Positions 44,387 through 57,160 of a stretch of 64,000 bases of DNA are shown here, piece by piece. The stretch's first letter is position 1; the number at the start of each line of letters is the position of its first letter. The stretch covers positions 41,475,105-41,539,104 of the forward strand of contig OY829542.1 in the NCBI GenBank assembly GCA_963691705.1, in the 5' to 3' direction. Origin of the DNA: Viola odorata (Eukaryota; Streptophyta; Magnoliopsida; Malpighiales; Violaceae). The notes below the pieces were generated by a model, which did no database searches, was not told where the DNA came from, and worked only from the letters and a program-made list of their open reading frames with translations. The position numbers and the translations under genes are program-made.

Positions 44387-45941
44387 ATGGTCACCACCAA
44401 GCAAGTTGCCCACAAGCTACCCACCTCCCTCTCGCCGGACTCCTCCGGCGAATCCACTCCACAACCCACCGTAGCACAAACCACACCCACAACTTCGCCA
44501 GCTAACACAAACCCCAAAGCTCAACCAGAACCCATGGCCTCTTCCTCAGGGGAGTACAAAAATAGCGCCGACGAGCTCACTCCTTCCAGATCTGTTCCGG
44601 TGACATCCGCTATGACACGATCCGGGCGGGTTTTAAGGAAAAACCTCCAAGCTGCAAGTCGTCCGGCAAAGAAGGAAGTCCCCCCTCTAGCGGATTTGAA
44701 GGAGATGACTGTGGAAGAGGTGATGGCCGAAGTTTTGGTATCGGATGAAGAAACACCGGAGGTCCCAGAAGTAGAACAAGATGATGATGGTGATGGTGAT
44801 GAAGAGATAGACCAAGACGACACTGAAACCGAGGGCCAAATGGCTGCAGGAAAGACCGTTGAGGGCATGCCAGCAACTCCCAAGTAGATCACAACTCCCG
44901 TCCAAGCAAAGCCACTAGATATGGTGGATTCTCCTATCAACAAAAAGAGAAAACAACAATCAGTTGTAAAGGGCAAAGGAAAGTTCTCGACCTCAAAGAA
45001 AGCTCGCCGCCAGGACGACACTCCACCAGTCGAGGGCAAGACTCCAGTCTCTTCTTCCGCCCCTCGACCGATTTCTACCTAGGTGACTTCTGACCTTTCC
45101 ACTCTACATGTATAGTTAGTTTTTAATGATAAGCCTTCCATCAATAAGTTGCATTTTCTTAACTCCAAAGGCGTTAGCCCCTGCGCGCGCCTGGATTTAG
45201 ATTTCTTGGGCAAAAATAGGACTCGAATCTCGAGTCCAAGAGCTTGTAGGCAACATCAGTTGGGAACCATTATTCTTTTTAGAACACCCAACTTTTGTTG
45301 AGCACTCACTTGAATTCTTTACCACTTTCTAGGTTGCATATGAGCATTTTAAGCCAAAAGGAAAGTTTGGACCTAATTTATCTACGCCCGATGTCATTAA
45401 CTTTCGTTTGACGAACAAGTGGTCCAAGCTTTCCCTTAATGATTTTAATTGCATGCTTAATTTTGTTAAGCCTAATGAACTGAAATCTAGTGCTTATAAA
45501 AATGCCTTGACTGTCATCCCTACTGTTTTTGATGCTGATGTTGCTTTTCGTGAATTAACTGATAATCCTGATGTTGAGTTTAACCCAAAATCCTCTAAAG
45601 CCCATGAACTCACTGATCCTGCCTTATGAATCTTGCATCAATTTCTAGCCCTCACATTCGCAGGTAGATTTAATTCATCAGGTCAGTTATCGTTGCAGGT
45701 ATTGTTTTTCTTGTGGTGTATGACGCACAAACGTAGGGTTAATCTAGGATTTTGGGTAGCTTCAGTCATTATGCATATTCAGAATACCTCTCGTGGTCCT
45801 CTTTTAGGATCTCTAGTGACTTTACTTGCTGTCAATATGCATAATCTAGATTTGAACTCGGGTGACCTTAGTGAGCCCCTTACTTTTAAGCATTTAGACC
45901 CCCGTACCCTTGATGGAATGGGGCATTTATGTCTCTCATAG
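44387..45941 (+). pseudogene. Env-like (third) reading frame of Athila element E, broken
   Basis: The region begins with a 166-codon frame (44387-44887) rich in Pro, Thr and Ser, followed by an acidic Asp/Glu tract. After stops it continues in pieces at 45408-45629 and 45633-45941. The last piece has a hydrophobic stretch (LQVLFFLWCM) that could be a membrane segment. Position after pol, and content, match the env-like or third frame of Athila-group elements, whose role is not established. At least three interruptions rule out an intact protein. Confidence 0.65.
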
Positions 45942-47999
45942 GGTGTCCTGAGCTTCTCTGCAGGATGTACTCCACCTAGAGAAAAGGTCTTTGGAACGAA
46001 GCACCGCGGCCATTTCAGCTATCCCGATCATTCGAGGCCCCGACTTCCAACAGCCCATCCTGCCCATGCCGAGTCCTCCCATCCTGCCCCCGATGCTACT
46101 CTAGCAACCAACCCCTCTATCCCAGCTATTCTTTAGCCCTCTACAGTCGAGTGTTTGCTCTAGATCATTCTTACCGAGCTTCAAGCCTTGACGACTAAAG
46201 TTGCGAGGCGAAACCTTCAGCCTTCCTAATCCCCCCCCCCCCCCCCCCCCCCCCGGACCTTTTTATTAATTTTCTTGTACTGTACTGCTTTAATTTTTGT
46301 TGAACTATTTTTGTGCCCTTCTCGCATTGAGGACAATGCGCTGCCTAAGTGTGGGGAGGGATTAATCTATGCTTATTATCGTTTGATTGCATGTTTAATT
46401 TTCTGCTTGTTGCATGACTGTATATTTTGTGGAATTTAAAAAAAATAATCAGATTTTATTTTTAGATTTTGCTAGGAATTTTGCCACTGCCCTTTTTTAA
46501 AACCCTCATAATTGACATGCAATTTTGACTTTTGATGCATAGAAGAAACTTGTCATTCATTGCATCTATGCTTAACTTTGCACATCTTGACCTGCTCGCC
46601 CTTATAACCAGTCATGCCTTAGACACCAGTAGTCACAATTAGTACCCTGTGAGCGCATTGAGCTTCATGCCATTTTATTCATATGCGATTTAATGCTTGA
46701 CTAGGCACTGGCTTGGTTTGCATAAGTCCTTGAGTATAGGCACCATTAGACGGGGGAAAGCAACAAAACGATGAAGAGACTTTGCAGTTTTTCTTTCCTT
46801 TCTTTTTCATTTTTATCTGTTTTCCTCTCTTTCTCCATTTTATCTTCTTTTCCTTTTTCATGCCCTCGACACCCATTCCCTCCTTGTTTTCTCTTCTAAC
46901 CACTTGAGCCTTTTCTTTGATCCTTCCTTGGCAGGTGAGTAACACTGTTCAGTAAGAACGACAAGGGCTAGACCAGAAGAAGATAAGTATGGACAGGAAG
47001 ATAAAGATCAAGGGCAAGACAGAGCAGCTACTGGAATCAGAAGTCTTGGGCAAGATAGTAATGCCAGATTACTTCCTCACCACAACAAAGCCTAAGTGTG
47101 GGGAAGTAAAGTCAAAGTATCATGCCCTCGACGCTAATCGCCCAAAGAAAAAATATGCAAAGATTGCCAGCTGCAGCTCCTAGAATTAAAAGATTGAGCC
47201 GAGGAAGAAAGATTTGTGCCTGCTCATTGTAATACATTTCCTTTTCTCTAAAAGAAAATTTAAAAAAAAAGCATAGTAGAGCGCAACGAGTAGCAAAGCA
47301 ACAAAAGGCCTTCGTCACACCCTAGACGCAGATGAAGATCTCTCCCGCAGAAGAATGCAAAAGTCACCTTCTAACCCTCGCTATCGTGCCCTCTCCAGCG
47401 GGTGTTACTCATCGACTCGTTCTCCTTCCAGCCAAGGAATCCTCCACCTTCAGATTTATCTTCTCTCCCTTTCTTTTCTTTTCTTTTCCCTTTTTTTTTT
47501 CTTCTATCCTTTACTTTTTTCCTCATCTTTTGCTTTTATTTTATTTTCCTCTTTTCTCTCCTCCATTGGTACCTACTCCTACATCTTCTTGCTGTTTTTC
47601 TTTTAATTTTATGCAAAGTCTTCTCTGATCGCTAGATTTCCCTCGCATGTGTACTACGTACTCGGATTGACGTGCAAACTTTGCTTTGTGTGGTGTTATT
47701 TGTATTTTTGAGTGATTAGCCTAAACACATTTTGTTTGCGAATGTGAGTGTAAACACATATCCATGTGAGGACTGCTAGTGAATAGGCATGGTCTGGGAA
47801 AGTCTGATTGATAGGGTCGTTATCCTATTAATCTTGTGCAGGTGCTTGTCTAGGGAAGGGTGTGTTTTGGTTGGGTGCGGTATATAGAATGAGTTATCTA
47901 TTCCTTGTATTAAGGTGTTGAAGCTGTATGTCATAGCATGAGGTGGTTTTTTAATTTTGTGAATGCTCGAGGGCGAGCATTGGGCAGTGTGGGGATGTT
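45942..47999. other. Long untranslated 3' region of element E
   Basis: Apart from the poly-C run and a C/T-rich tract at about 47456-47570 there is no family-like coding content. The motif AGTGTGGGGA recurs at about 46349, 47094 and 47985; the last copy lies just before the 3' LTR and is the presumed plus-strand priming tract. Confidence 0.65.
46231..46254 (+). repeat. Run of 24 C
   Basis: An uninterrupted C homopolymer between TTCCTAAT and GGACC. Runs this long are unusual in plant DNA and unstable. Confidence 0.95.
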
Positions 48000-49467
48000 T
48001 GATAGTGTATGTCTAGAGCATGTTTTTCTCCTTCTTTTTGGCCTTTTCGTGGGCACGATACTACTGAATTGCGTCTATTTCCATCTTTATTGCAGATCAG
48101 TGCTAAAAGGAGGAAATGAACGAAAACATACGGATTTGGATGGATTTCTTAGGAGCTCGAAGAATCAAGGCCCAGAAGATCGAAGTGTCGTCATGCCCTT
48201 GACGCTAACCAGACCAGAGAGCAGTCATCGTGCCTACGACGCTTCTACATCAATTCTTAATTGAAAGCCAGAGAAATAGATTCCCACGAGATTCCTTACG
48301 ATCAGAGAGCCCCAAGCGCTTCCAGAAGATTCCAGAATATGCCTCCTAAAGGACATGTGTTGTCATGTGCTGTCACTCTCTCCCCTTAGTTGTTTTTATC
48401 CCCTAGTGGGTTGTTAGAGTATTTAAGCTAGGTTTTAGGGTTTTTTGTGAGGAGGCTGACATTACATTTCCCCACCGGTTTTATCTAATACACTCTCTTT
48501 TCTTTATCTCTTTAGCTTATTTATGTTATTTGTTGTTTATACCTGCTGTTTGTGTTTGATCATGAGTAGGTAAGCTTTCATCTTCTTAGTAAAGGGTGTT
48601 TCAAGGGTTGCAAGGATTAGTTAAAAGGCCTAAACGTGTTTATTACATCATTATTGCCATATTCGTATGTTTGCCACTTTCTTGTTATTTTCATCTAGAG
48701 ATGTTAAGGGCCTGATCAACTTTTAGTATTTCTTTGTGATTGCTGTCATCCTAATGGTATTAACTGACGTGAGGTCATTAGGAGAAGTAGACACTTAGGT
48801 AGAGCTATTGCAGTAGAGCGGTCTCGTTTATCTAGGGCAAGCAGACGACTAGGGCGTTACCGCGAGTCTGACAAGCTGAGAGGTATCATGCCCTAGATGT
48901 GCCTTACCTCTGCGTCATTAGTTTTTTGAGTATTGCCTCCCCGCATTCGTGTCTGGGGGGATGGCGAAACGTCAAGGCTACCTCATATGTGGAAACGGGT
49001 GGTAACTCCTCTTAAGAAGTTAAGTAGGGGGTTTACGTGGAAACGTGGCCCATATAGCACGTCTATGGCATGAAGACGAAATATCTTTGAGCCAATGATT
49101 AACTAGCCCTGCATGCAACCTGAGAACACCCCTTGCTAAGATCTCGTCTCACCTTATTTAATACCTTTATCTACAATCTTATCTTCCTTTGTTATCGTGC
49201 CCTTGATTATTCTTTACTTTCATGCCCTCAATATATGCTTTTAATTAATTATTTTGTTAGTAACCGATTCTATGATAGATTGACTAGAGCAATCGACAAA
49301 AACCCCCTGTTGAGTTAGCATTTTTATTTGTTTGCATTCGCTACTGTCATACATTTAAAGTTAGTTTTTATCCCTCAATCTTTGTGGTTCGACCCTGTCT
49401 TGCCCTTTACACATTTTAAACTGTGCAATTAGGCATCAGGAAATATATTACATTTGAGTGACGATCA
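48000..49467 (+). repeat. 3' LTR of element E
   Basis: This LTR of about 1.47 kb matches 36187-37715 with many substitutions and several indels, including loss of about 100 bp, showing an old insertion. Confidence 0.95.
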
Positions 49468-50648
49468 AATGTCGATCTCATATAACTTGCGCAGGTGACA
49501 AAACTGATTAATTCACTCGAAAAAGAATACCTTAGGAAAATCCAATATTAAAAAACTTAATTAAGTGTATTACAAATGTATCCAAGTGATGATCAAATCT
49601 CCCTTCATCAAATTAACCCAAATATTAATAATACTTTACCTTTATTTTACAAATAATTTGCTTTGGGAAATGGTTTCATCAACATCTGATGGGTCCAAGG
49701 AGTCATGGTGAGGAGAAATAAAATAAATTAACAAAAAATTAATCAAATTAAAGTTGAAATTAACCTTAGATTCCATGAACACCATATCTAATAATCATTT
49801 GTAAACAAAATGAGAAATTTGTGAACACTTATATATAAAATTATGCGACTTTTCATATTCTTTAAACTCAATTTTTTCAAATTTCTTAACTTATATCATA
49901 ATTCTAGTTAAAGAAATAAATAAATTTGAAATTAATTCAATTTAATATGCAACCCAAAGGTTTTTTAACTTATTGATTTTATATTTTACCTATTATTATA
50001 CACATAATTAAGCTTCATTAAAAATATTTAATTATTTCAGAAAATATTACCTAACCCTTTAAGTATGACTAAATATACCTGACACTATATTTTCTCCCCT
50101 ATTTTTAATTATTTTTATTATTTTATCATATGTTCTCCTTTTTTTCAATTTTTTAATTGCTAATTTTCTTTGTTCTATAGATTTTTAATTGACTATTTAC
50201 GTTCTAATTTATCATATTCTATATTTTAATGTTATAAATCTTTAAATTCTAATCATTGATGTTTAATAATCATATTTATATTGCTTTTGAAGTTTGACAT
50301 TTATATGTGAGCTTATGTGACAAAAATAAAATAATCACTGACATAGCGTAATCGTATTGGTCAAGGTAGCAGCTGATGTGGCATCGTCATATAACTCCTC
50401 TTGCTGACATAACATCATTATAATAAAACACTTTTTCACTTTCGGCTTTCATATATATATATATATATATATTTTTTTTGTCACATAAGCTATACATATA
50501 TATATGTATATATATGGATATATAGATATGGAGAAAACAATATGATTATTAAAACAAAAAATGTACTTAAAAATAACGATAAATCATTACTTAGGTTTGT
50601 ATAAAATTGCAAAAATGTTATTTAATTTGAAATGCATATGCGCTATTA
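49468..50648. other. AT-rich intergenic DNA
   Basis: No gene is seen. A 20-bp inverted repeat with the core CTTATGTGACAAAAA lies at about 50310-50329 and 50471-50491 around a 140-bp spacer that includes an AT microsatellite (50451-50471). It could be a small degenerate MITE. Confidence 0.5.
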
Positions 50649-51155
50649 CAGTAGAAACTCTATAAAATAATACACTTGGGACGACCAAAATTTATTAATT
50701 AAAAGAGTTATTAATTAATCGATAAATTAATAATTATTAATTTATATATTAATTAATATTTTATTAATTTATAGTAAAATACTTAGTTTACAAACACCTT
50801 TCAAGCTTCCACTTACTGTAATTATTGTATACAATGCATGTACTGTATATCAAATGAAGGGCCCAATTTGAAAGAAACCTTCAATCTCCCACCTTATTAT
50901 GCTTCTTGTGTTCAATGTATCACTTTATGGACATTATTCAAGAAACCTTCATAAATCATTTATGTAATATGCTATATATAAGGAATTATTAATTTATATT
51001 TTATATGGGGTCTAAAGAAATTATCAAAAATGTATTATCTTATAATTTTAGCGAATTATTAATTTAGCACCCTATCCCCGAGTCGGGACCGACCAAAAAT
51101 ATTATCTTAGAGAGTTTATTAAATAATCGAGTATTAATTTATCGAGTTTCTACTG
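50649..51155. mobile_element. Emigrant-like (pogo/mariner-type) MITE
   Basis: Ends read CAGTAGAAACTCTATAAAA and, inverted, CAGTAGAAACTCGATAAAT, giving terminal inverted repeats of about 25 bp with TA on both sides (50647-50648 and 51156-51157). The 507-bp interior has the TTGGGACGACC-like and ATTAATTTAT blocks typical of Emigrant-type MITEs. No transposase frame is present. Confidence 0.85.
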
Positions 51156-51467
51156 TATTTTTAAGTTAATTCATCCTTGCGGTAAGTATGATTAAGTTAA
51201 TTTGAAAAAAATCAATTTGAGATTTTGATTCAAACCTCACCAAGAGACAAGAAAAAAAGAAAGCTGCTGGAATGATTAGCAAAAGTTTTCAAAAAGAAAA
51301 TCTGTAACAAAGGCCCACAAGTGAATGAAGTTTGAAGAGTGAATCCTTGATTTATGAGCAATTAGAAGAGTGACAGACAATAAGGTGGTTTTGTTGTTGA
51401 GGTTTGATGCTACAAAAAGGAACAAAGGATTGCAAAACTGCAAAAATGTAAAAAGTAAAGGAATAAC
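51156..51467. other. AT-rich intergenic DNA
   Basis: Nothing recognisable is seen. Confidence 0.5.
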
Positions 51468-51930
51468 GAAATTTTGGCATCTTTATTTGATTTTTCGTAT
51501 TAATTTGATATTTTATTTATTTTTAGTTGAATTTGACTCTTTTATTTACATTTTCATATTAATTTAACCCTTTAAGATAACGTCGTATATAATCAGACGT
51601 TAAGTATAATGACATGTATTGTGTAATATTGTTTAGCTGATGTGACAATCTAGGTTAGATGTCACATTAATTTTTTTTTATAAACTATTGAATTTTAAAC
51701 CCATTTATCTGACCCATATTTAACTCATTTTATCTTTTAATGAGTCGAATAAATAAGTTTAAAATCCAATTATTTTTAAAATCTGACGAGGCATTTAACA
51801 TGGACGGATACGTCAATTAAATAATATTGAATAATATTACGTTACCAGAGTTAACGTCGAACTATATACAACATTATCTAATAAGGTATCAAATTAATAA
51901 AAAAAATTGAATAAAAGTGCCAAAAATATC
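51468..51930. mobile_element. Foldback / MITE-like element with long inverted arms
   Basis: The left arm starts GAAATTTTGGCATC and the right arm, inverted, GATATTTTTGGCAC. Complementarity continues inward imperfectly for well over 100 bp, including ATTAATTTGATA and the GACGTTAA region. I see no clear target duplication, so superfamily is unassigned. Confidence 0.6.
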
Positions 51931-52036
51931 ATTATCTCAAGAATAAAAACGTGATTGATTGATTGATCACCATCCATTTTAAATATTCCTTGTATCAGAT
52001 TTTTGTACAGAGATCAATTGCCTGGAATTGAATAAA

Positions 52037-55000
52037 CTACACAAACCCTACAACCAAAGGACTCCTCACATATTGCTTCCCATTGCTCCATGTCAACCTC
52101 CCAAATACATAATCCTTACCCTTAGTCTTTTCCCTTTTCAAAGTAATCTTAAATGTCTTCGCCTCTCCTATCCTCTCAAACTTCAACACTCTAGGCTCTA
52201 CGGAAACCGAAACTCCGGTAGGCACCTTCACTCGGACATTATATGTGCTAGGATGACCAACATTTGTAATTCTTCTTGTGATTGTTACTGAGCTGTTAAG
52301 ATTAGGAACTGTGATTGAAGGGTAGTTGAATTCTGACAAACTAAATGTCTTGGGGCATGAGTATGGCTTGTTCGAAAACAATCTGATCTGCTTCTGAGTG
52401 TATCCTCGAGCGCATAGGAAGTTCAAGTAGTCATTCTCATCAAGATCGTAGATTAGTCCAGGGTCCATCGCGCCGTTGGGGCGAACGTGGCCCGCGCCAT
52501 ATGCAAATGGAGTTGCCTTAAGGTTTGATGAATCTATCATTGGTCTCATTGTGTTATCTCTTGTTCTAGCTGCATGTTGAAGTGAGTTATTATGACAAAC
52601 TGTTTTCGCACAATTTTGATTTTAGATTGGAATCGCCGCGTCGTAATAAGAAGAGCTAAAAGGGAAGTGTTTGAGTAGTACCGGTTGTCATGATGGCGGA
52701 TTTGATAGCAGCAGGACTCCATTCAGGGTGTATTGCTTTGAGAAGGCCAACAATACTAGAGATATGGGGGCATGACATTGAAGTGCCCGATTGCGAGTTG
52801 TAGGGAGTACGACGCGTATCGAAGTCTTCCTCGGTAGGCCCTACTGCTAAGCTGAAACCAGCAATTACACTGACACCGGGAGCAGTGATATCAGGCTGAA
52901 ATGAGAAATGTAGACAGTTTATGAATGAAATGTCACTAGAATGCAACAGGAAGGATAACACAGGCCGAATTGGTGTTTGGAAGCAAACCTTTAGGAGTGA
53001 TGGCTCAACCATGTTTGGTCCCCTAGATGAGAAGGAAGCCATAAAAGGCGCTGGCCTCGTTGGTAGTACAGTCCTTACAGTTGTTATGTAGGCCATAGGA
53101 TTCCTGTCATTATAAAATTAGAGTTTTCTGGTTTAAAATCTTTCACAATTAGTATGAAACTAGAGATTCAATATGGAATTACTTGGTAGACTTTAGGTAG
53201 GTGAAGACAGCTTGACCGTCGGTGAAATTTACATGAGCGGCAGGAAGCAGATGAGCATCAGCTATGATTTCATTGCCACTAGTTTCATCATTCACCAGAA
53301 TCATCCCAACAGCCCCAGCAAGTAATGCCTGTTGTCCCTTCTCTGCTCTTCCGTTAACACCCCGTACGCAGACCAATATCTTCCCTTTAACCTTTCTAGG
53401 ATCAAGTGTCCCAGCCTTGCAAAGCAAACTACAAAAGAAGGAAGATCTCATACTTATTAAACAACTTCCTGCATTGAAAATTTCTTGTTGTTTGAAGATT
53501 CGGGACACTACTTACGCGTCAACCTCTGACTTGTTTTCAAGCTTAGCAGCTCCAGCACTAATCACAGGATAGAACTTATTTTCCGGCAGTCTTTTCGATG
53601 AAAGGCTTGCCCCCTACGTACACATGAAAGAACAAGATAGAATATAAACATTCAACTAGAGATAGATTAGAGTAAAGGATAGGACAAACCTTAAGGTGTC
53701 GCCTATTGCCAAGCGAGACATAGTCTGTAAACTCGCGGTCCATTGTGCTAGCACCAACTGTCAATAGCCATGGTGAAACATTTGATACAGAGCCAGGAAA
53801 TGGTCCTGAATTTCCAGCAGAGGAAACAACAACAATGCCTTTCTTGACAGCGTGGAAGGCTCCGATCGATATCCCATCGTTAAAGAATTCAACAGCCTCC
53901 CCACCAAGGGAAACTGAGAGCACATCAACACCATCACTTATGGCAGCATCATATGCAGCAAGGATGTCTGCATCGAAGCATTCACCACTCCCGTTTATGG
54001 ATGGCCAGCATACCTTGTATGCAGCTACACGCGCGTGTGGTGCGCCACCTTTGGCAGTTCCATTTCCATAACCAAAAACACTCGCTCCAGGAACAAAGCT
54101 ACCAGCTGCTGTTGACAATGTATGAGTTCCATGGCCCTCATTATCGCGCGGACTGTTGAGGGAAGAGTTGAGATGGCCAGCATAAGCAGCATACCCTTTG
54201 TTGAAGTATCTTGCTCCAATCAATTTCCTAATTATAGTAACACATCAAAACACACAGGAACTGTCAACTATGAACCTTCATGTAATCATTTTGAGTTCGA
54301 AACATTGTTTTTCATAATTTTCCAATCACACTTGAGATGAATTTTGCTTAGTAATTTTTACATTATAATATAATTCAAACAGAAAATTGAGTTTTTTAGG
54401 TCTGAACCACTGGTATTCCTTAGTCGAGTTGAAAAATGAATCAAATTTGCAGCTAGGGCAGCATCTTGTTATCGCAGAAACAGAATGGACAGTTTAACTC
54501 TTTATCATGACATTTGTACCCGTTTGGGACAAAATCTTTCAATAGATTTGTGGGTTAAACTTTACAGCAGACAGAAAAATTAAATAATAGTGTTCCATTG
54601 TTGAAAGAAAAATATGAACACCAAAGGAGTGAGTGAGAGCAACAGAAAGTAAAGGATATGTGATGTCAAGAGACATGGGAGTCAAAAAGGAAGAATGATA
54701 TCCATTCCTCCCATTTCTTTTTTCTTAGTAAACATTCACTTTTCTCTATTCGTAACCTTTATATATATATATATATATTAAGCAAAAGTTGGGTTTTGGT
54801 TACTACTTTCAACCACAATCAATCAACAATCAATCAACAACAAATAATTCCACTGATATGATCAAACAAGAGAAACTTTCGATTAATCATATGATCAAAT
54901 AAGATTAGTCTCATTTCAGAAAAACAACAAAAACAGTCGGCACTTAGAAAGATAAAAAAAAGAAAATAAATCATTTGCAAGTTTCCCTGGCATAACTTGA

Positions 55001-57006
55001 GGAAATAGAAACTAGAAACTAGGCATTATCCATGGCAACCATCTGTTCAAGAAGCAACATGGCATGTTCTGGAGATCAATATATTTTTTGAGATCAATAT
55101 ATTTTTTAAGTTAGCTTCAATTAAAAGCTGCTGATTTTACGTTAAGAAACCATTTTTTAATGAAGTGGGAATTTTTATTTTATTTATTTATTTTGTATTA
55201 AGAAAAAAGAAAAGAGGACCTGTTGCAAAGAACACCATCTTTAGTGTCTCTGGTGTCTTTGGTGTCATGCTGACAGATTCCTCGCCACTTTGATGGGACT
55301 GGACCCATTCCATCATCACTAAAGCTCTTCGATTCTGGCCAAACACCTACCAAACATTCCATCCCATCCAAATTTTAATGCATAATTATTTCTTCATTAA
55401 TAAAGAAAAAACGATAACAGGCAAGCATGTCGAGAAATTAATTTTAAAATAAAACGTTGAAACAAAACAGAATAACCTAGTTTCTTTTTTATTCAGCGGA
55501 TTTGAACGAAAGATTTTAATTAAATATACACAAACTCTAACCTACCTGTATTTCATGTCCATCTCTAGAATCATATCACAACGATTTGTTTTTCATGTTT
55601 TTTAAAACGAAAACCATGAAAATGATTTGGCTATTAGTTTTGTATTTATTTTATAAGCAAAGTATTAGTATTATTTTTGCTAATGATCTGCAGGCCTACA
55701 ACTTAGCATCTTAGTCATTACCCTTCTATTAGTTAGTACTAAAAGTACAAATCTCTTAAAATTTTGCAAACCCAGCATGTGATCTTTCGGTTGGTGTGGT
55801 GAATGTGGTGGTAAAAAAATGTACTCTTGAGAAGCTTTTCTTTTATTATTATTTATTTATTTTCCATTACCCTCAATTATTTCGTAGTCAACTTCATGAT
55901 TAACGCATTATAGTCAACTCCAAGGTTTTGTACAACTTCATGACTAATGGCAATTGGCAAGAGGACTAAAAGTTTTGGGTTTTGGATTGAAAGGGTCTTT
56001 ATTTTGGAATCCAAAGAATAATTAAATGGAATCAACTTCATGAGCATCACCTAACATCAAATCAATCATAAAAAAATCCATGCAAATAAAAAGGTTTTGA
56101 GTCATTTTTAAATGCTAATGATTGAGAGATAGCAATACTCAGTTTTTTTATTTGATTGTGATTCTTACCGGTGTCAAGATTACCAATAATTACGTCCGCA
56201 CCAAACCTAGACTTCATCCAAATTGAGGATTGGGGAATCACTCCATCTTTCTCTAATCCAAGAAAACTCCATGAATGTGTCGTGTGCAGCTTCCTTCCCT
56301 GGTTCAAGAAAACTGATACCACATCTGGGTGCTCTGCATTTATCGAAAAAAAGAAGAAAACATCAAAATTATGGACAAAACAGAGCAAAAGCAGAGGAAA
56401 CAGAGGTTGGTTGTTTTTGGTTTTTTTCCAGAAAGCGGCCAAATTGTAGTTACTTATGAATCAAGAATCTTACTGGCAAGTTCTTCAGCTTCTTCATCTT
56501 CAAGAAATGCAGCAAACCCATTAATGGCTTTAGTGTATGAGTAGAAGATTTTGTCCTGGGCACTGGATTTGCTGCGAAAACAATTTCTTTGTAGCAAATG
56601 AACAATTCTGCCACATTTCTAAATGAGAAAAAAGGCAAAACGAAAAAGAAAGTTTGTACCTTTTGGTGATTGATCCCAGCAATTCATAATGAGAATCCGC
56701 GGCGCGCTCAAAATCATTCAAGGTAGCATCTAATCCATGTGCATGTGATCCCAAATAAACCACATAAGCCTGCATGAGCAGAATTCAGTGTTTCTTTAAG
56801 CCCCATTGATAAAATAAATTCAAGAAACCATTTTTGAAGTTTTGGTCATGGAGATCATTTCAAAGTTGTTAATGATTAATCGAAAAACAATTGGAGGAAG
56901 AAAGCAAAGTGGAGGGTACCTTTTTTGAGGCAAAAGTTGGTGCCTGCAAAAGAGAGAGAAGAAAGAATGATAGAAGAAAAGGAGGGATGATGATTGAAAG
57001 CCTCAT
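52037..57006 (-). CDS. SBT5.3-like: Subtilisin-like serine protease, AIR3/SBT5.3 type
   Basis: Eleven exons can be joined with GT-AG introns into 776 codons: 57006-56920, 56769-56660, 56571-56474, 56333-56169, 55346-55220, 54227-53690, 53613-53516, 53428-53183, 53103-52989, 52895-52682 and 52569-52037. The frame stays open throughout. Domains in order: signal peptide (about 1-26), inhibitor I9 propeptide (about 30-115), catalytic subtilase domain interrupted by a PA insert, and a C-terminal fibronectin-III-like domain. The catalytic triad is Asp152 (NLDTG), His228 (GHGTH) and Ser567 (GTSMS), with oxyanion Asn335. Length is typical of plant secreted subtilases, which process proteins in the cell wall. 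The start has a good signal peptide and the TATA box is 150 bp upstream. The gene appears intact; introns 4 and 5 are long (822 and 992 bp). Confidence 0.95.
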
Positions 57007-57150
57007 TGCTTTCCTTTTTCTTTCTTTTTTTCCTTTTTCTTTTCTTCTATTTTTCTGACTTTGAATTATATGTATACTCCTCCTGATCAAGAAGAGTAAG
57101 AGAGACTCTTGTGATGAGGAGAAGTGTAAAGTGGATGTGCTTTTCCCCTG

Positions 57151-57160
57151 TTTTTATACA
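57151..57160 (-). promoter_or_regulatory. Candidate TATA box of the subtilase gene
   Basis: On the minus strand GTGTATAAAAACAGG lies about 150 bp upstream of the ATG at 57006, giving a plausible leader of roughly 115-120 bases. Confidence 0.55.

Larger units (their letters stand above)
36187..49467 (+). mobile_element. Athila-lineage Ty3/gypsy retrotransposon E (13.3 kb)
   Basis: Long LTRs at 36187-37715 and 48000-49467 are flanked by AATGC (36182-36186) and AATGT (49468-49472), a 5-bp duplication with one transition. The primer binding site resembles the complement of a plant tRNA-Asp 3' end, as is usual for Athila. The interior holds degenerate gag-pol, an env-like region and a long AT- and pyrimidine-rich 3' region. 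A Stowaway MITE sits at 43722-43931. Numerous stops and a missing RNase H core make it inactive. Confidence 0.95.

Noticed and set aside
44521..45039. Minus-strand frame opposite the env-like region
   Set aside because: Low-complexity Ser/His runs simply mirror the acidic Asp/Glu codons of the sense frame.
47332..47635. Frames with strongly hydrophobic Phe/Leu content near the 3' end of E
   Set aside because: They arise from a C/T-rich tract in all three frames, so no protein is indicated.
49560..49610. A second Athila LTR end just after E (TATTACAAATG with AAGTGATGATCAAAT)
   Set aside because: Only about 35 bases resemble the LTR end and no further homology flanks them, so chance or a tiny relic cannot be told apart.
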